NCBI GenBank assembly: GCA_037349315.1
Contig: JBAIAC010000133.1
Span: forward strand, 124,001 to 188,000
Direction: 5' to 3'
From: Chelydra serpentina
Lineage: Eukaryota; Chordata; Testudines; Chelydridae
DNA: 64,000 nucleotides
The notes under the pieces were generated by a model. That model had not been told where the DNA came from and searched no databases. It was given only the letters and a program-made list of their open reading frames with translations. The first letter of the stretch is position 1; each line of letters starts with the position of its first letter. The position numbers were made by a program, and so were the translations under genes. This document shows positions 52,428 to 62,399 of the stretch, piece by piece.

Positions 52428-52790
52428 AAGAGCTGTGAGGCTTTGCTGCCTGGTCTGGAACCAGCAACCTACCCATGAAAAGCTCTGCGGTCCATTGCCG
52501 GCCCCCAAGCTCTCTAGCTCCTGCACCGGCTGCAATATCAATCAGTGAGTCTCATGCAGAAGGCAGCTTGTCCTACAGGACCTGAGCCCTTCCTGGGTGA
52601 CTGAAATCCCACCCCTAGTGAGCCTGTGGGAGTTTCACCGTTGATGTCCCTGGGGCCAGGATTTCCCCCAGTTGCAGCACACAATGGGTTAAAACAAAAC
52701 CGACTGGGTATGGCGTGAATAGGGCCTAGAGGGCCTCAGTGAAGAGGTGGGGCAGGGGAATGAGAGCCAGCGCGAACACTGCCCTTGCAC
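52428..52790 (+). repeat. Direct repeat right of duplication copy 2
   Basis: Second copy of the 48398-48760 sequence: GCCTGGTCTGGAACCAGCAA, CAGCTTGTCCTACAGGACCT, ACCGTTGATGTCCCTGGGGC, CGACTGGGTATGGCGTGAAT. There is no counterpart next to block copy 1. Confidence 0.85.
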
Positions 52791-53264
52791 GGGAATGTGC
52801 TCTTCCCACCTTGCTCCAATCTCAGTGGTTTTCCTTCTGCTGGCCTCTGGAGGCCGAGGGGCAGCCACTGCGCCCCCCGCTCTGCATTTGCAAGCAGAGG
52901 AGCAGATCTCGATCCCAACAGATTCCAGGGGGGCCCAGAGGAAATGAAAAACATGTTCCAAACAAGCACGTTTCCGTACCGGGGGCTGCCAGTGTGACTG
53001 GCACAAGACATAGTACGGGGCTGGGGAAATTCGGCAGCTGCCGTGTCCCATCAAACCATGTGAGAGCCGCTCATGACCCAGTCTCCACCCTTGATGGGCT
53101 GGAAGGAGGCACATGAGTTCCCATGTGACAGACATTAGTCACTGGCTTCCCCCAAGGGCTACCGAGGAGAACACAATGGAGAGACTGTATTGGAGACAAT
53201 ACTGTTCTGTGCAAGTCAACCGCTCTCCGGCATATAGGACGAGTGTGGAACTATCTGCGAAGGG

Positions 53265-53535
53265 CGTGTCTACATGGGGAATTGACAACAGAACTGTAGG
53301 TGTGCTGGTATAACACCCCATGTGGGCACTCGATGCTGGAACAGAAGTGACTTTATTCTGGTGTAAACGACTCCCTTGGTTACACACAAACAGCCTGGTT
53401 CTCATCGACAATGAGCCCCCTTTACGTGGCTCCGGAAACCGAAAGCGGCCTTAAAGTGAATGTAACCGTCATTTCTACCCTTTTCATTCTACCCGCTTGG
53501 TGCGGCCAGAATGGTGCCAATGGCCCGTGGGGTAC
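53265..53535. mobile_element. MITE-like repeat with GTCTACA ends
   Basis: Starts AAGGGCGTGTCTACATGGGG and ends near GGGGTACGTCTACACGATGG. It contains a minus-strand AATAAA at about 53352-53357, which could in principle serve gene C but is more likely an accident of the repeat. Confidence 0.45.
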
Positions 53536-54058
53536 GTCTACACGATGGGGGTGAGGCCATGCCGCTGGAGTGCTGCAATGCCGACCATGGTACTGGCTGT
53601 TGCCAAGTCCTGGCAGATACTTCAGTGACGGAGCTCATGTAAGTACCTAGATCCACAGACCCTCAGCTGCCCCTTTCCATGGTCTGAATGCAGGGTCTGC
53701 CTTGCCCTCCCTGCACCACGCCTGGAACAGCTCCGCTCTGAAGATGCTGCTTTGTTCTCCACTTCTGCACAGACCACAGGTCGAAACCCACGGCATTAGA
53801 GAGAGAACCTTACAGTCATTATGGAAATCTGACCACTTCAGCCAATCAGTGCGCAGCGCTTTGAATATGTATCACTGGATGCGTGATCAGTAACTGCATT
53901 GCTAATCCCAACTCAACACGATACTCTGGTATTAAAGTACTCTCAAATACTCCAGTACTTTCATTTCTTTTTACCCTGGAGAAGCATCTTTAGACAAAGC
54001 TTGCTCAGACTGTTCTCCGATGAACAGGGGCATTTCACTGGAGATTCTGGGGAGCAAG

Positions 54059-54339
54059 CTACACCTGGGGGTGAAATCTGGACTTCACAGAAGTGATTGG
54101 CAAAACTCCCATTGACTTCATGGGGGCCAGGATCTCACCCGATAGCCTGCTCCCCCCGCCTCCCCGCCAGTTCCCGTCCACCTTCTCGTCAGGCGTCTGC
54201 GATACGAGGTTCTGGCCCAACCGCCCGCGTTGGGGCGTTTTTCTGTGCAGCAGGTTCACAAGGACAATGGCATTGATCTCGAGTCCCAGGAACAGCGTCA
54301 CAATAATGGATCTCCAATGGCAAGGACTGGGAGCCGCTC
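54059..54339 (-). CDS. Gene C exon 4: transmembrane segment and provisional tail
   Basis: The acceptor CCCATTGCAG is strong. It encodes AAPSPCHWR, a helix SIIVTLFLGLEINAIVLVNL, basic HRK and a glycine-rich tail. A GT donor (CGG|GTGAGA, exon end 54139) would leave phase 1, the phase used by A and B at this point. Reading on gives a stop at 54061-54059. The acidic residue inside the helix is unusual for the family. Helix assignment is good; tail and exon end are uncertain. Confidence 0.7.
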
Positions 54340-57300
54340 CTGCAATGGGGAAAAGACAGAGTCAGGGGGGTCGGATGGACCCGCCTGAATCCCTGTTTGC
54401 ACTACGACCCCTTTACTTCGCGCTCGCAGTGTAAAGGGGCCTGGAAGTGGGAGTAAATTCCAGCGTCGTTCACTGCTTTGGCAGCGCACATGAACAAGGA
54501 GCAGAGCAGGGGCCACTGTATTTATCCCGCTCTCCGGGGACCTGGTTCTCCTGTCAGTTACGCTGCTGCAAATCAGGAGCAGCAGCACGGACACCAGTGG
54601 AGCTATGCTAGTGTAACCCGCATCTCCTGGGTGTGCTGGTCTGTCCCCGCTAGTGGCACCAAGAGAGAGAGCGGGATTAATGAGCTGTAGGCTCCAGAGG
54701 CCCCAGGTTCGATCCCACCCGCTGACGACTGGGGGTCTGTCGGTGTTACACTAGCATAAAGCCGGTGTAAGCGAGCAGACAGACACGCCCGGCTGATAAC
54801 TCACTTGCGCTCTGGCAGATGCTCTGCAGGTCAGGAGAGATGCTCTTCTGGTCCCCGGGGTTGCTGGCCGTGCAGGTGAAGGTAGAATTCAGGGGCCTCG
54901 GTTGCAGAGACAGGCGGAGGGTCCTGCCATCAGGGGCGAGCTGGTACCGCTCGGAATCGCCCAGCTCTCGGGGCGGGTTCCCTCTCGTCCAGGAGACGTT
55001 AACCTCTTCCCTGCCAGACGCCTGACACTGCAGACTGACATTGCACCCATCGGCCGTGCGGGAGAGCGAGTGACTCTCTATCTCCGGCGCTGGCACTGGC
55101 TCTGCATTCAGAAGAAATAAAGCGCGAATGAAAGACTCTGAGGGCCTGATTCTCATTGATACAGAAGTGTCTACACTGGGGGAAAACCAACCACCTGGCA
55201 GTGAGTCTGAGCCCGGGTCAGCAGACTCGGAGCCTGCTCTGGTGCTCAAAGGAGCAGTGTAGACATTCCTGGCGTGGGCTGGGGCTCTGAGACCCGCTCC
55301 CATCACCAGCTGAGAGTCATAGCGCCTGGGCTCCAGCCGAGCAGGAACTTCTACACTGCTATTTTTAGCCAGTAGCTCAAGCCTCAAGAGCCTGAGTCAG
55401 GTGACCCGGGCTGCCACGGGGCTTTTTTTCTTTCTTTTTTGCAGTGTAGGTGTATCATAAGGGCTTTTTACATGCCTCTGGCAGCACAAAAGGGCCTTAC
55501 AGTGGGTCCACTTTACCCCCCTTGGAGGCCCCTTTGCACTGCCAGGCTGGGGTAAAGGGGCACGGACGTAAATGAGCGGAGCCTCAGGGAGGCTGGCACT
55601 AATGATGGGCCAATGCAAGGCAGCCTGAGGCTATGAAGGGTTTGCAGGGGGCTGGGTGAATATGGGATGTGACTCCAGGGGCAGGGCTAAGGGATACAGG
55701 AATCAGCTCTGAACCCCCTGGGGAGCGCCATCCTCCAGCAAACACACAGCAGGGGGCCCCTCTGACAGCTGCTTGGAGGCGTTTTGCTGCAGCTCCTTCA
55801 CAAGCAACGAGCACCACTATCCTCAGGACACCAGCTTGGATGGCGTCTGCAACAGAGGGGATGAGTGTGCACAGCGGAGCTAGGTACCGGGGCCACCAAT
55901 GCACGAACCCAGTGTCCGACGTGCCGCTGGGCACATAACCGGGCCATCACCGCGGGCACCCGGCATCCACCCGACAGCTGTGCATTCAGCTCTGGATCCA
56001 GCAGGGCCACTGTCGTGTGCCACAGGAAAAGGGGGATCACAGACTCCCCCCTAGGAATTAGCCCCCCAGCAGCAGCCTGGCCCTGGAACCAGCTGATGTA
56101 GGTTAGAATTCCTGGGGGGAAGTTCTCAGATATGCAGAACTGAGGGGCTGGGTTACAGCCTTCCTCCCGCACATCCTCCTCCCTGCCTCGTGCAGGCTGG
56201 GAAAAACTCAAATCCAATGCACGTACTTCCTCCACACGACACTGCAGGGCACGAGCGAGGAGTGATCATCCACAGGGCCCTGGGGACGAGGCCGAAGGAA
56301 CACGCCTTTATTAACAGCCCTGGAAGATGATTTCACGTGTTCAAACTTCAGTTAAACACAGTTTTAAACCGTCACTTACCATAGACCCTGAGGAGAAAGG
56401 TCCGATCCTCCACAGTTGCTGGTACTATCTTAATCCGGGCCTCATAAACTCCGCTATCACCCAGCTCCAGAGCCTGGATCTGCAGCGAGGTCTCATTGTA
56501 CATTTCTAGCCTCTGCTGAAATCTGTCGCTGGGATCCGTTCGCTCAAATTTCCCCCCACTGAACTCAGCCAGCTGGATTGTCACACCTGTCCCAGCACTG
56601 AAGCTCCATTCGATTTCTTTCACCTTTTTCCTGGGGGACAGATCCACAGACAGCACGACCGATCCTCCCAGAATCCCATTCACCTGGCCGTGGGGAGTCG
56701 GTGCTTGGGTTAATCCAGGATCTGAGAAACAGAGCCCAGGAGATCAAAGTTGGGGGGTCGGGGGGGGACTGATTTCCCCACTTGCTGCAGAACAAGAGAA
56801 CAAACTGACAGGAATCCTTCCCTATCCCCAGCTGCCGGGTCTGGTTTTGGCCTCAGCGCTGACACTAGAAACTTTTACCCTCCGTGTTTACCCTCCCAGC
56901 CATCACCGGAGCATCTGGGCATCTCACAATCATTCATGCCTTTATCTTCCCAACCTGCACTGTGAGGCAGGGCAGTGCCATTATGCCCATTGTACAGCTG
57001 GGGAAACTGAGGCACGGAGCATCTAAGTGACTCACCCAAGGTCACACAGTGTGTGTGTGGCAGAGCAGGGACTTGCACCCCAGACTTCCAACTCCTAGGC
57101 TAGTGCTCTAACCACTAGGAAATCCTCCCTGTCTGCTGCTATTTTCCACCTCCACCTAGGAATCCCAATACCCTACATATCCATTTCTGTTCCCATCAGC
57201 TCTGGGGACCAGAACGGCCTCCTGGTTACCCCCCTGTCTCAGGGGAGAGAAACATCTCACCTACCCCTGGCACAGAGCTCGGGGTGGGGGGGGGAAAGGG

Positions 57301-57626
57301 GGCGGGGAGGAGGGGGCGCTAGGCCCAGCAATTGTTCCTGGCAGGGAACCAGCTATCGGAGTAAGGAAGGAGCCCACCACACACTGGGCCAGATTCTGCT
57401 TTCCGTTACACTGGTGTAAATCCAGAGTCACTGAGCTGAGCTCAGTGGAGCAGCTCTGGATTGGCACCCGTGTACATCTGGGCCCAGGGGCTGTGGTTTC
57501 CAAGGCTCCCCTCAGCACGCGGTTGCCACGTGTCTCGCAGCCGTAATGGCTCCACCACTCACCTGGGGCTCGGAGAGCTAGAGCCAGGAGAGCGAGCAGG
57601 GGGAGCCGAGCGTGGCCCAAGCCCAT
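54059..57626 (-). CDS. Gene C: SLAM/CD2-family receptor without detected ITSM, 327 aa as modelled
   Basis: Third SLAM/CD2-family gene. Coding exons are 57626-57563, 56721-56380, 55101-54805 and 54339-54059. They total 984 bases in one open frame with consistent phase 1 junctions. Residues 1-21 are the signal peptide, 22-135 the V domain, 136-234 the C2 domain, and about 245-266 a hydrophobic helix with Glu255 and Asn257. The ectodomain is closest to gene A; signal and helix are different. If exon 4 is read to its stop, the last 26 residues come from a palindromic repeat. Alternatively the exon is spliced at 54139 in phase 1, as in A and B, to a tail exon I could not find. Absence of an ITSM would resemble SLAMF8, SLAMF9 or CD48-type members. 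The ectodomain is firm; the 3' end is provisional. Confidence 0.85.
54062..54142. repeat. Palindromic MITE overlapping gene C exon 4
   Basis: The imperfect inverted ends GGGGGTGAAATCTGGACTTC and CAGGATCTCACCC surround CAAAACTCCCATTGACTTCA, a design common in sauropsid interspersed repeats. It supplies both the candidate donor GTGAGA and, if unspliced, the C-terminal codons and stop of gene C. Confidence 0.55.
54805..55101 (-). CDS. Gene C exon 3: C2-type Ig domain
   Basis: Acceptor TTCTGAATGCAG, donor GTGAGT, 99 codons, phase 1. Encodes EPVPAPEIES, GCNVSLQC, VNVSWTRGNP, TFTCTASN and ICQSA. It differs from gene A exon 3 at only about a dozen of 99 residues, mainly in the last third. Confidence 0.95.
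55150..55462. mobile_element. MITE-like repeat with GTCTACAC ends
   Basis: Starts AGAAGTGTCTACACTGGGGG and ends GCAGTGTAGGTGTATCATAA, with internal GCAGTGTAGACATTCC. Foldback-type element in intron 2 of gene C, related to 20476. Confidence 0.55.
56307..56312 (-). terminator. Intronic AATAAA just after the gene C V exon
   Basis: The minus strand reads AATAAA about 70 bases downstream of the V-exon donor (56380). If used, the retained intron would add GK and an immediate stop, giving a secreted V-domain-only protein. This is a speculative alternative end. Confidence 0.2.
56380..56721 (-). CDS. Gene C exon 2: V-type Ig domain
   Basis: Acceptor GTTTCTCAG, donor GTAAGT, 114 codons, phase 1. The mature start is DPGLTQAPTPHGQVNG. 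It differs from gene A mostly at EFSGGKFERTDPSD, SLQIQALE and VYEARI. No cysteines, DSGVY and NETS kept. Confidence 0.96.
56885..57135 (-). repeat. MIR/CORE-SINE
   Basis: Minus-oriented and fairly complete: CATTGTACAGCTGGGGAAAC, TGAGGCACGGAG, CCCAAGGTCACACAGTGTG and the tRNA-like end GCTAGTGCTCTAACCACTAG. It lies in intron 1 of gene C. Confidence 0.82.
57563..57626 (-). CDS. Gene C exon 1: signal peptide
   Basis: ATG at 57626-57624. Encodes MGLGHARLPLLALLALALRA then P, with donor GTGAGT, phase 1. It is a typical hydrophobic leader but shows no clear sequence similarity to the leaders of A and B, so the 5' end of C was replaced or has diverged. Confidence 0.85.
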
Positions 57627-57751
57627 GCTCTCGCAGCAGGGTGGATTCGCCTCCTGGGAGCTTTGCTTCCCCCGTCACTGGTGAAGGCGCTGAGACAACA
57701 GTTGCATCTACGCAGCTGCAGCTGCCTCGGAGCACAAGCTGTGGGTGTTAC

Positions 57752-58043
57752 TTCCTCCTCCAGGCATTATTTCTGCAACGGTCCACCTCACCTCCCTCCC
57801 ATTGCAGCACATTACAAACAGCCCCAGCTTTAGCCCCACGGGTGCCTGCCAGCGGGGTCGGCCATTTTGCCGATGGGGAAACTGAGGCACAGAGAGCCTC
57901 CTCCTCCAGGCATTATCTCTGCAACGGTCCACCTCACCTCCCTCCCATTGCAGCACATTACAAACAGCCCCAGCTTTAGCCCCACGGGTGCCTGCCAGCG
58001 GGGTCGGCCATTTTGCCGATGGGGAAACTGAGGCACAGAGAGC
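57752..58043 (+). repeat. 146-bp tandem duplication upstream of gene C
   Basis: Two adjacent copies (57752-57897 and 57898-58043) that are nearly identical, each with CTCCAGGCATTAT, CAACGGTCCACCTCACCTCC, CAGCCCCAGCTTTAGCCCCA and a MIR-type piece GATGGGGAAACTGAGGCACA. They lie 130-420 bases upstream of the gene C start codon, so they may overlap its promoter. Confidence 0.93.
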
Positions 58044-60889
58044 CCGGCGGGGTCTGCCTCCTGACCAGGTACTGCAGCATAAAGGGGAGCGTAAGGAGCC
58101 TCCCATCCCTTCAACCACTCACCCTGGTCTCAGTCGCCGCCCTTCTCCTGGCTGGAGCACAAGGACAGCTACCCTGGGGAGGAGGAAGGCGCGAGCTCCC
58201 TGGCCCACGCTGCTCTCTCCAATGGGGGCTAGCCATGTCATTATGCCCCCCTGCACCGGGGAGCACCCAGAATTCAAGGTCTTCCTTGAATTCCCACTGG
58301 GTCCGTGCGGCTGCAGCCCCCACCCTGCCCCGGAGCAGTAGCTCTCCAGCCTTTCTGGAAGCGACGCTTTAGCCAGACACAAGCCCTGGGCTCCGTGCAG
58401 GGTGATGCCCGGGTGGAATTCTCTGCTCTGTGCTAGGCAGCAGCTCAGCCTCGGGTTCCTCCTGGCCGTCAGATCTGAACCATAAAGGCCTGATTTGTGA
58501 CTGGTCCTAGCAGCGCCCAGCGCAGAACCGTTTCCCGTTCCCCAGCACGTGCCTTAACCACAAACCCAGACAGCCGCCCACTGCAGGGCCAAGGGCCCCT
58601 GCTCGGAAATCCACGCGCTCGGCAGGTCCTAGCACCCTTTGTGCCTGGATGGTCTCCCAGACGGAGCACTCCCTCCACGGGGAAGCCCTCGTTTCCCCAA
58701 CCCAATGGGGCAGCGTGAGACAGGGGGGAACCCTCCGTGGCAGGGGCTGCCCAGATGGAGCAGCTCTGCCCAGGATTCCCGTGGGGATGGGGGAACTCTA
58801 AGGACTCACCAGCCCTGACTTGGAGTGGGTTGGGGGAGATGAAGCAGTCACAGCACCGACTAGCACAACGGCTGCAATCGAGCTAGTCAGAGAGGAGCTG
58901 AAGATGAAAACCGCCCCACACGGACACGTCTGTCTCAAGTCCTGGGGAGATCAGTGGTGCCGGAACGCCACCTCCACCTGGGTTCAAGTGAGAGAGATTT
59001 GGTACCCAGGGATGGAGCTGAGGGCTGGTAAACTCAGTGCCTAAGCGCTGAGTGTTTTAGAAACGTGACGATAGGTAGCTGTGTATGGGGATGGATAGGT
59101 GGGTGTGTATGGGGGTAGCCGGACAGACAGACAGCTATTCCTGGTTATCAAAGCCACCCGCCCGGCTCCTGTTTGGCTGTACATTGCAATCCTGCTTGTG
59201 TGACAGCCCTGGGCATTTCGTGAGCAAACAGGCTGGCCCAGACCAAGGTCAAAACCACATCTCCCTGACAACAGCAGCACGTCTCTTGTTGCCAAGAGCG
59301 GGGGTCTTGCTCCGACACTCGACTACTGGCCTGCAGGGTCCGATCAGCCTGATTCCCAGGGACACCGAGGCCCCTTCACACCCCTCCGGCGGCATGAAGG
59401 GGCCTTGAAGAGAGCGTCAGTTACTCACACCCGCGCTGCAGCCGTTTCAAGGGGCCGGAGCATCAATGGGGCTCAAGCCCAGAATTCCCATTTCATTCAG
59501 AAGCCTACGTGTGACAAGACCCCATCTGCCCCCTTGTATGCAGGGCTTCCTGGATCTCCCTCTCCCTCCCCCCCGACCTTGTCTCTCCCCTCCCTGGACC
59601 ACGTCACCCACGCTCTGCTGACTCTACAGGTGACGCGAGCCTGCTCCACCCTCCCAACTGACTGAGCTCCATGGATCCCCCGATTCAACGGGCCCCGCAG
59701 CAGACTGCAAAGCCTCTCTCCATAACCCCGAGGGCTGGAAGGCACCGGAGAGGAGGCCACGGAGCGGGAGAGCGGAAGGTGGAACTCACCCCTAAGCAGA
59801 GGGTGAGCCTGACGCAGAAGGCGCCAGGCACGTCCCATGCAGAGGAGGGGTGAAGGAAGGGTTGTGCTGGCCCCTCTGAGCTGCTGGGTGAGTTTCAGAA
59901 GCTCAGAATTGGATGGTCTCATTTGGCAGCAGTTCGAGACCCTCCCCCTCCATCTCGCCAGCACAGCACATCCCAGGAGGGAGCATCTCTGCTCTCCCTC
60001 CCCCACTTCTGTTGGATTCTCCTTTTGGTTTGCCCCACCCCAGGGCTGTGCCTCTCCCATATGTCGCACTGGGCTGGGCTCTCTCACCCACTCTGCTCCT
60101 CCCCATCTCTGCACTCACAGATCCAGCCCTAGCCCCAGGGTCCCGGAAGGCCAGCTAGGGACCTGTCTGGGTCTAAGCAGCCACATGATCCCGGATCATC
60201 ACAGGCACCCATTACGCCAGCCAGCGGAGGGGCCCTGACACATCATGTGAAAGAGCCACCCACATGGCGCAAACTGATCAGTGCAAGACACGAGAGGAAC
60301 ACAAAGCAGCTCTAAATTCACTGAACGAAACTGAAAGGAGAAACATTTCCTTTTACAGAGAACATGTCTATGTACCATCCATCCATCCAGGGTCTCTATC
60401 TATCCACCCACCCCCCTCCACTTCTCTCTCACACACACCTGTACACCTTTGTTTTTAAACTCTGCTATTTTGCAATCGCCTCTCGCTCTTTCAAAGCCCC
60501 CATCACCGTGCTATGCGGGCGCTGAAACCCGCAAGCCTTCACAGCCTAGGTTAAATGCAACAGAGTCCTTCATCATCAGAGGGTTAGCGCTGCCACCTAG
60601 TGGTATGATGGGAGTAGAATGTTTTGGGCATGAACAGAGAATCCTGTCTATGACAAAGAGAGGATATCAACGTCTCGTCTCACTTACCTGTACTAACGGT
60701 ACTTAGCCAGCACCTGTGAGCATCTATTCCACAACTCTTGCTAGCTTAGATCTATCACTAAGCCACCCAAAAACCATCAAACGGGGAACTCCTTTTGACC
60801 TTTACTTGCCTAAACTGGATTTCAACCAGTAACCAATACAATTAAAGCTTAAAATCCCTTTACCAGTATGGGCCAGCGTTACCTGTATT
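58044..60889. other. Gene C 5' flank, no gene recognised
   Basis: No Ig, transmembrane or motif-bearing exon was found on either strand. Short simple repeats are visible at about 59090-59140 (GGGTGTGTATGGGG, GACAGACAGACAG) and 60380-60440 (ATCC/CACA-rich). Open frames of up to 205 codons overlap on both strands and show no recognisable domain. Confidence 0.45.
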
Positions 60890-61024
60890 TAGGGTGACCA
60901 CACAGCAAATGTGAAAAATCGGGAACAGGGGTGGGGGTAATAGGAGCCTATATAAGAAAAAGAAAAAGAAAAAGACCCAAAAATCGGGACCGTCCCTATA
61001 AAATCGGGACATCTGGTCACCCTA
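60890..61024 (-). mobile_element. hAT-type MITE, TAGGGTGACC family, copy 7
   Basis: Ends TAGGGTGACCACACAG and ACATCTGGTCACCCTA, with a perfect 8-bp target duplication CCTGTATT at 60882-60889 and 61025-61032. It carries a small internal expansion, AGAAAAAGAAAAAGAAAAAG, absent from the other copies. Confidence 0.93.
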
Positions 61025-61469
61025 CCTGTATTCTAAAACAGCTACACTGTTAATTTTTTAAAATATAAAATATCTACAATTAAAAAGCCCTTTAATTTTA
61101 GAAGCATCTTTTCCAACCTCCCATCCACCAGTAGGCACCGTCGCTGAGGGGTAGGTAGATGAGGAACTAGCTGGGACATTTAAACCACTGAGGTTTGGTG
61201 TTAATTGTCTTTATTATTCAAGGGCTCATTATGAGAGAGGGCAGGAGAGCAAGACATCTCAGTGCAATCGAACACTGTCGTTGTGTTTGAGCTTTGTGGG
61301 CTTGTGAGTTTCACAAATGATTAAGGGCTGTCCTTGTGAAGCTCTTATGTTGAAGCATACACGAGTCAAAAGAAGTAAGTAAGAGGCAACCAATAGTGTC
61401 CTTGTGCTGCATTCAGCTACAATAATAGCTGAAATCATAATTTGCATCCAGCAGAGGACTTCAAAGCTC

Positions 61470-61800
61470 TTTCTGGATATTAATTAACGACCTTCACACA
61501 AGCCCGGTGGGAAAGGGAACAGGCCCATTTTGCATGTAGGGACGTGACTTGCTTTACATCACACAGTCAGTGCCAGAGCTACGAATGGGACCCAGGAGTC
61601 CTGAGTCCCTTCCACCCAAGGACCCAAAATGTTTTTGCCAGAATTCCTTATTTTGCCACAGCCCGCCTGCCCTGAATACTTTGGTGAGCATTTTTATTCC
61701 CATTTTACAGACAGGAAAACTGAGGCACAGAGGCGGGGGAAGTGACTTGTCCGAGGTCACGCAGGGAGTCTGTGGCAGTAATGGTCCCAGCAACATTTCG
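61470..61800 (-). repeat. Two MIR-like fragments
   Basis: One at about 61500-61610 (ACTTGCTTTACATCACACAG, CCAGGAGTCCTGAGTCCC) and one at about 61680-61785 (CATTTTACAGACAGGAAAAC, TGAGGCACAGAGG, CCGAGGTCACGCAGGGAGTC), both in minus orientation. Confidence 0.7.
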
Positions 61801-62311
61801 CTTGCAAGATGACAAAGGAGGATGAGGAAGGAGAGACTTTCAGAGCTAAGAACAAGACGGATTTCCCTAGCCTGTTCCTTTCACCTCCTTCAACATCTGC
61901 AGTGTGGTTTTGCTCTGACTCACAGAGCTCCAGCAGTTCAGCTGTTCCGGGGCTTTCTAGCCAATGCGCCACCAAGACAATTCGCAGCGACCCAGAGTGC
62001 CAGTAACACAGCCACAATAATCACCACTAAGCCACAAGGCCCGAAAGCCGCTGCTGTGACGGGGTGGAGTGGGGGCGGGGGGTTGAAGGCCAGAGAGTGC
62101 GGGAAGTATGTATCTGTGACAGGTGTGATAGCCTGGACTTTGAGCAAAGAAAAACCAGAGAAGAAATAAAAATCCAGCGCTATAAACCACTCCTTTTTTA
62201 GCAGAGCAGGGATGTGCGACATGAGGATTGGTTTAGAAAATGCCTGGCCATACAGCTATTTATTTGAATGTATAATGAATGCAAAAGGTCACCTATCCAA
62301 AGCTCTGGGGA

Positions 62312-62393
62312 CCAGATCCTCAGCGGGCGTAAATCAACGTCGCTCTGTTGACATCAGTGATGCAACACTGATTTACGCCCGCTGAGGATCTGG
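62312..62393. mobile_element. Perfect palindromic MITE, 25-bp arms
   Basis: The left arm 62312-62336 (CCAGATCCTCAGCGGGCG...) and right arm 62369-62393 are exact reverse complements with a 32-base loop. This layout, a long hairpin starting CCAGATCCTCAG, is known to me as a frequent repeat of turtles and crocodilians. It has no coding role. Confidence 0.85.
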
Positions 62394-62399
62394 CCCGAT

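Noticed and set aside
53352..53357. AATAAA as the gene C poly(A) signal
   Set aside because: It lies inside a GTCTACA-type MITE and lacks a clear GT-rich downstream element, so it is not called as the gene end.
44310..54058. Search for ITSM tail exons of gene C
   Set aside because: No minus-strand exon with a TxYxx(V/I) motif and correct splice sites was found. Partial matches such as GATAGATAG at about 43035 and TATATCTACTA at about 48290 do not encode the motif.
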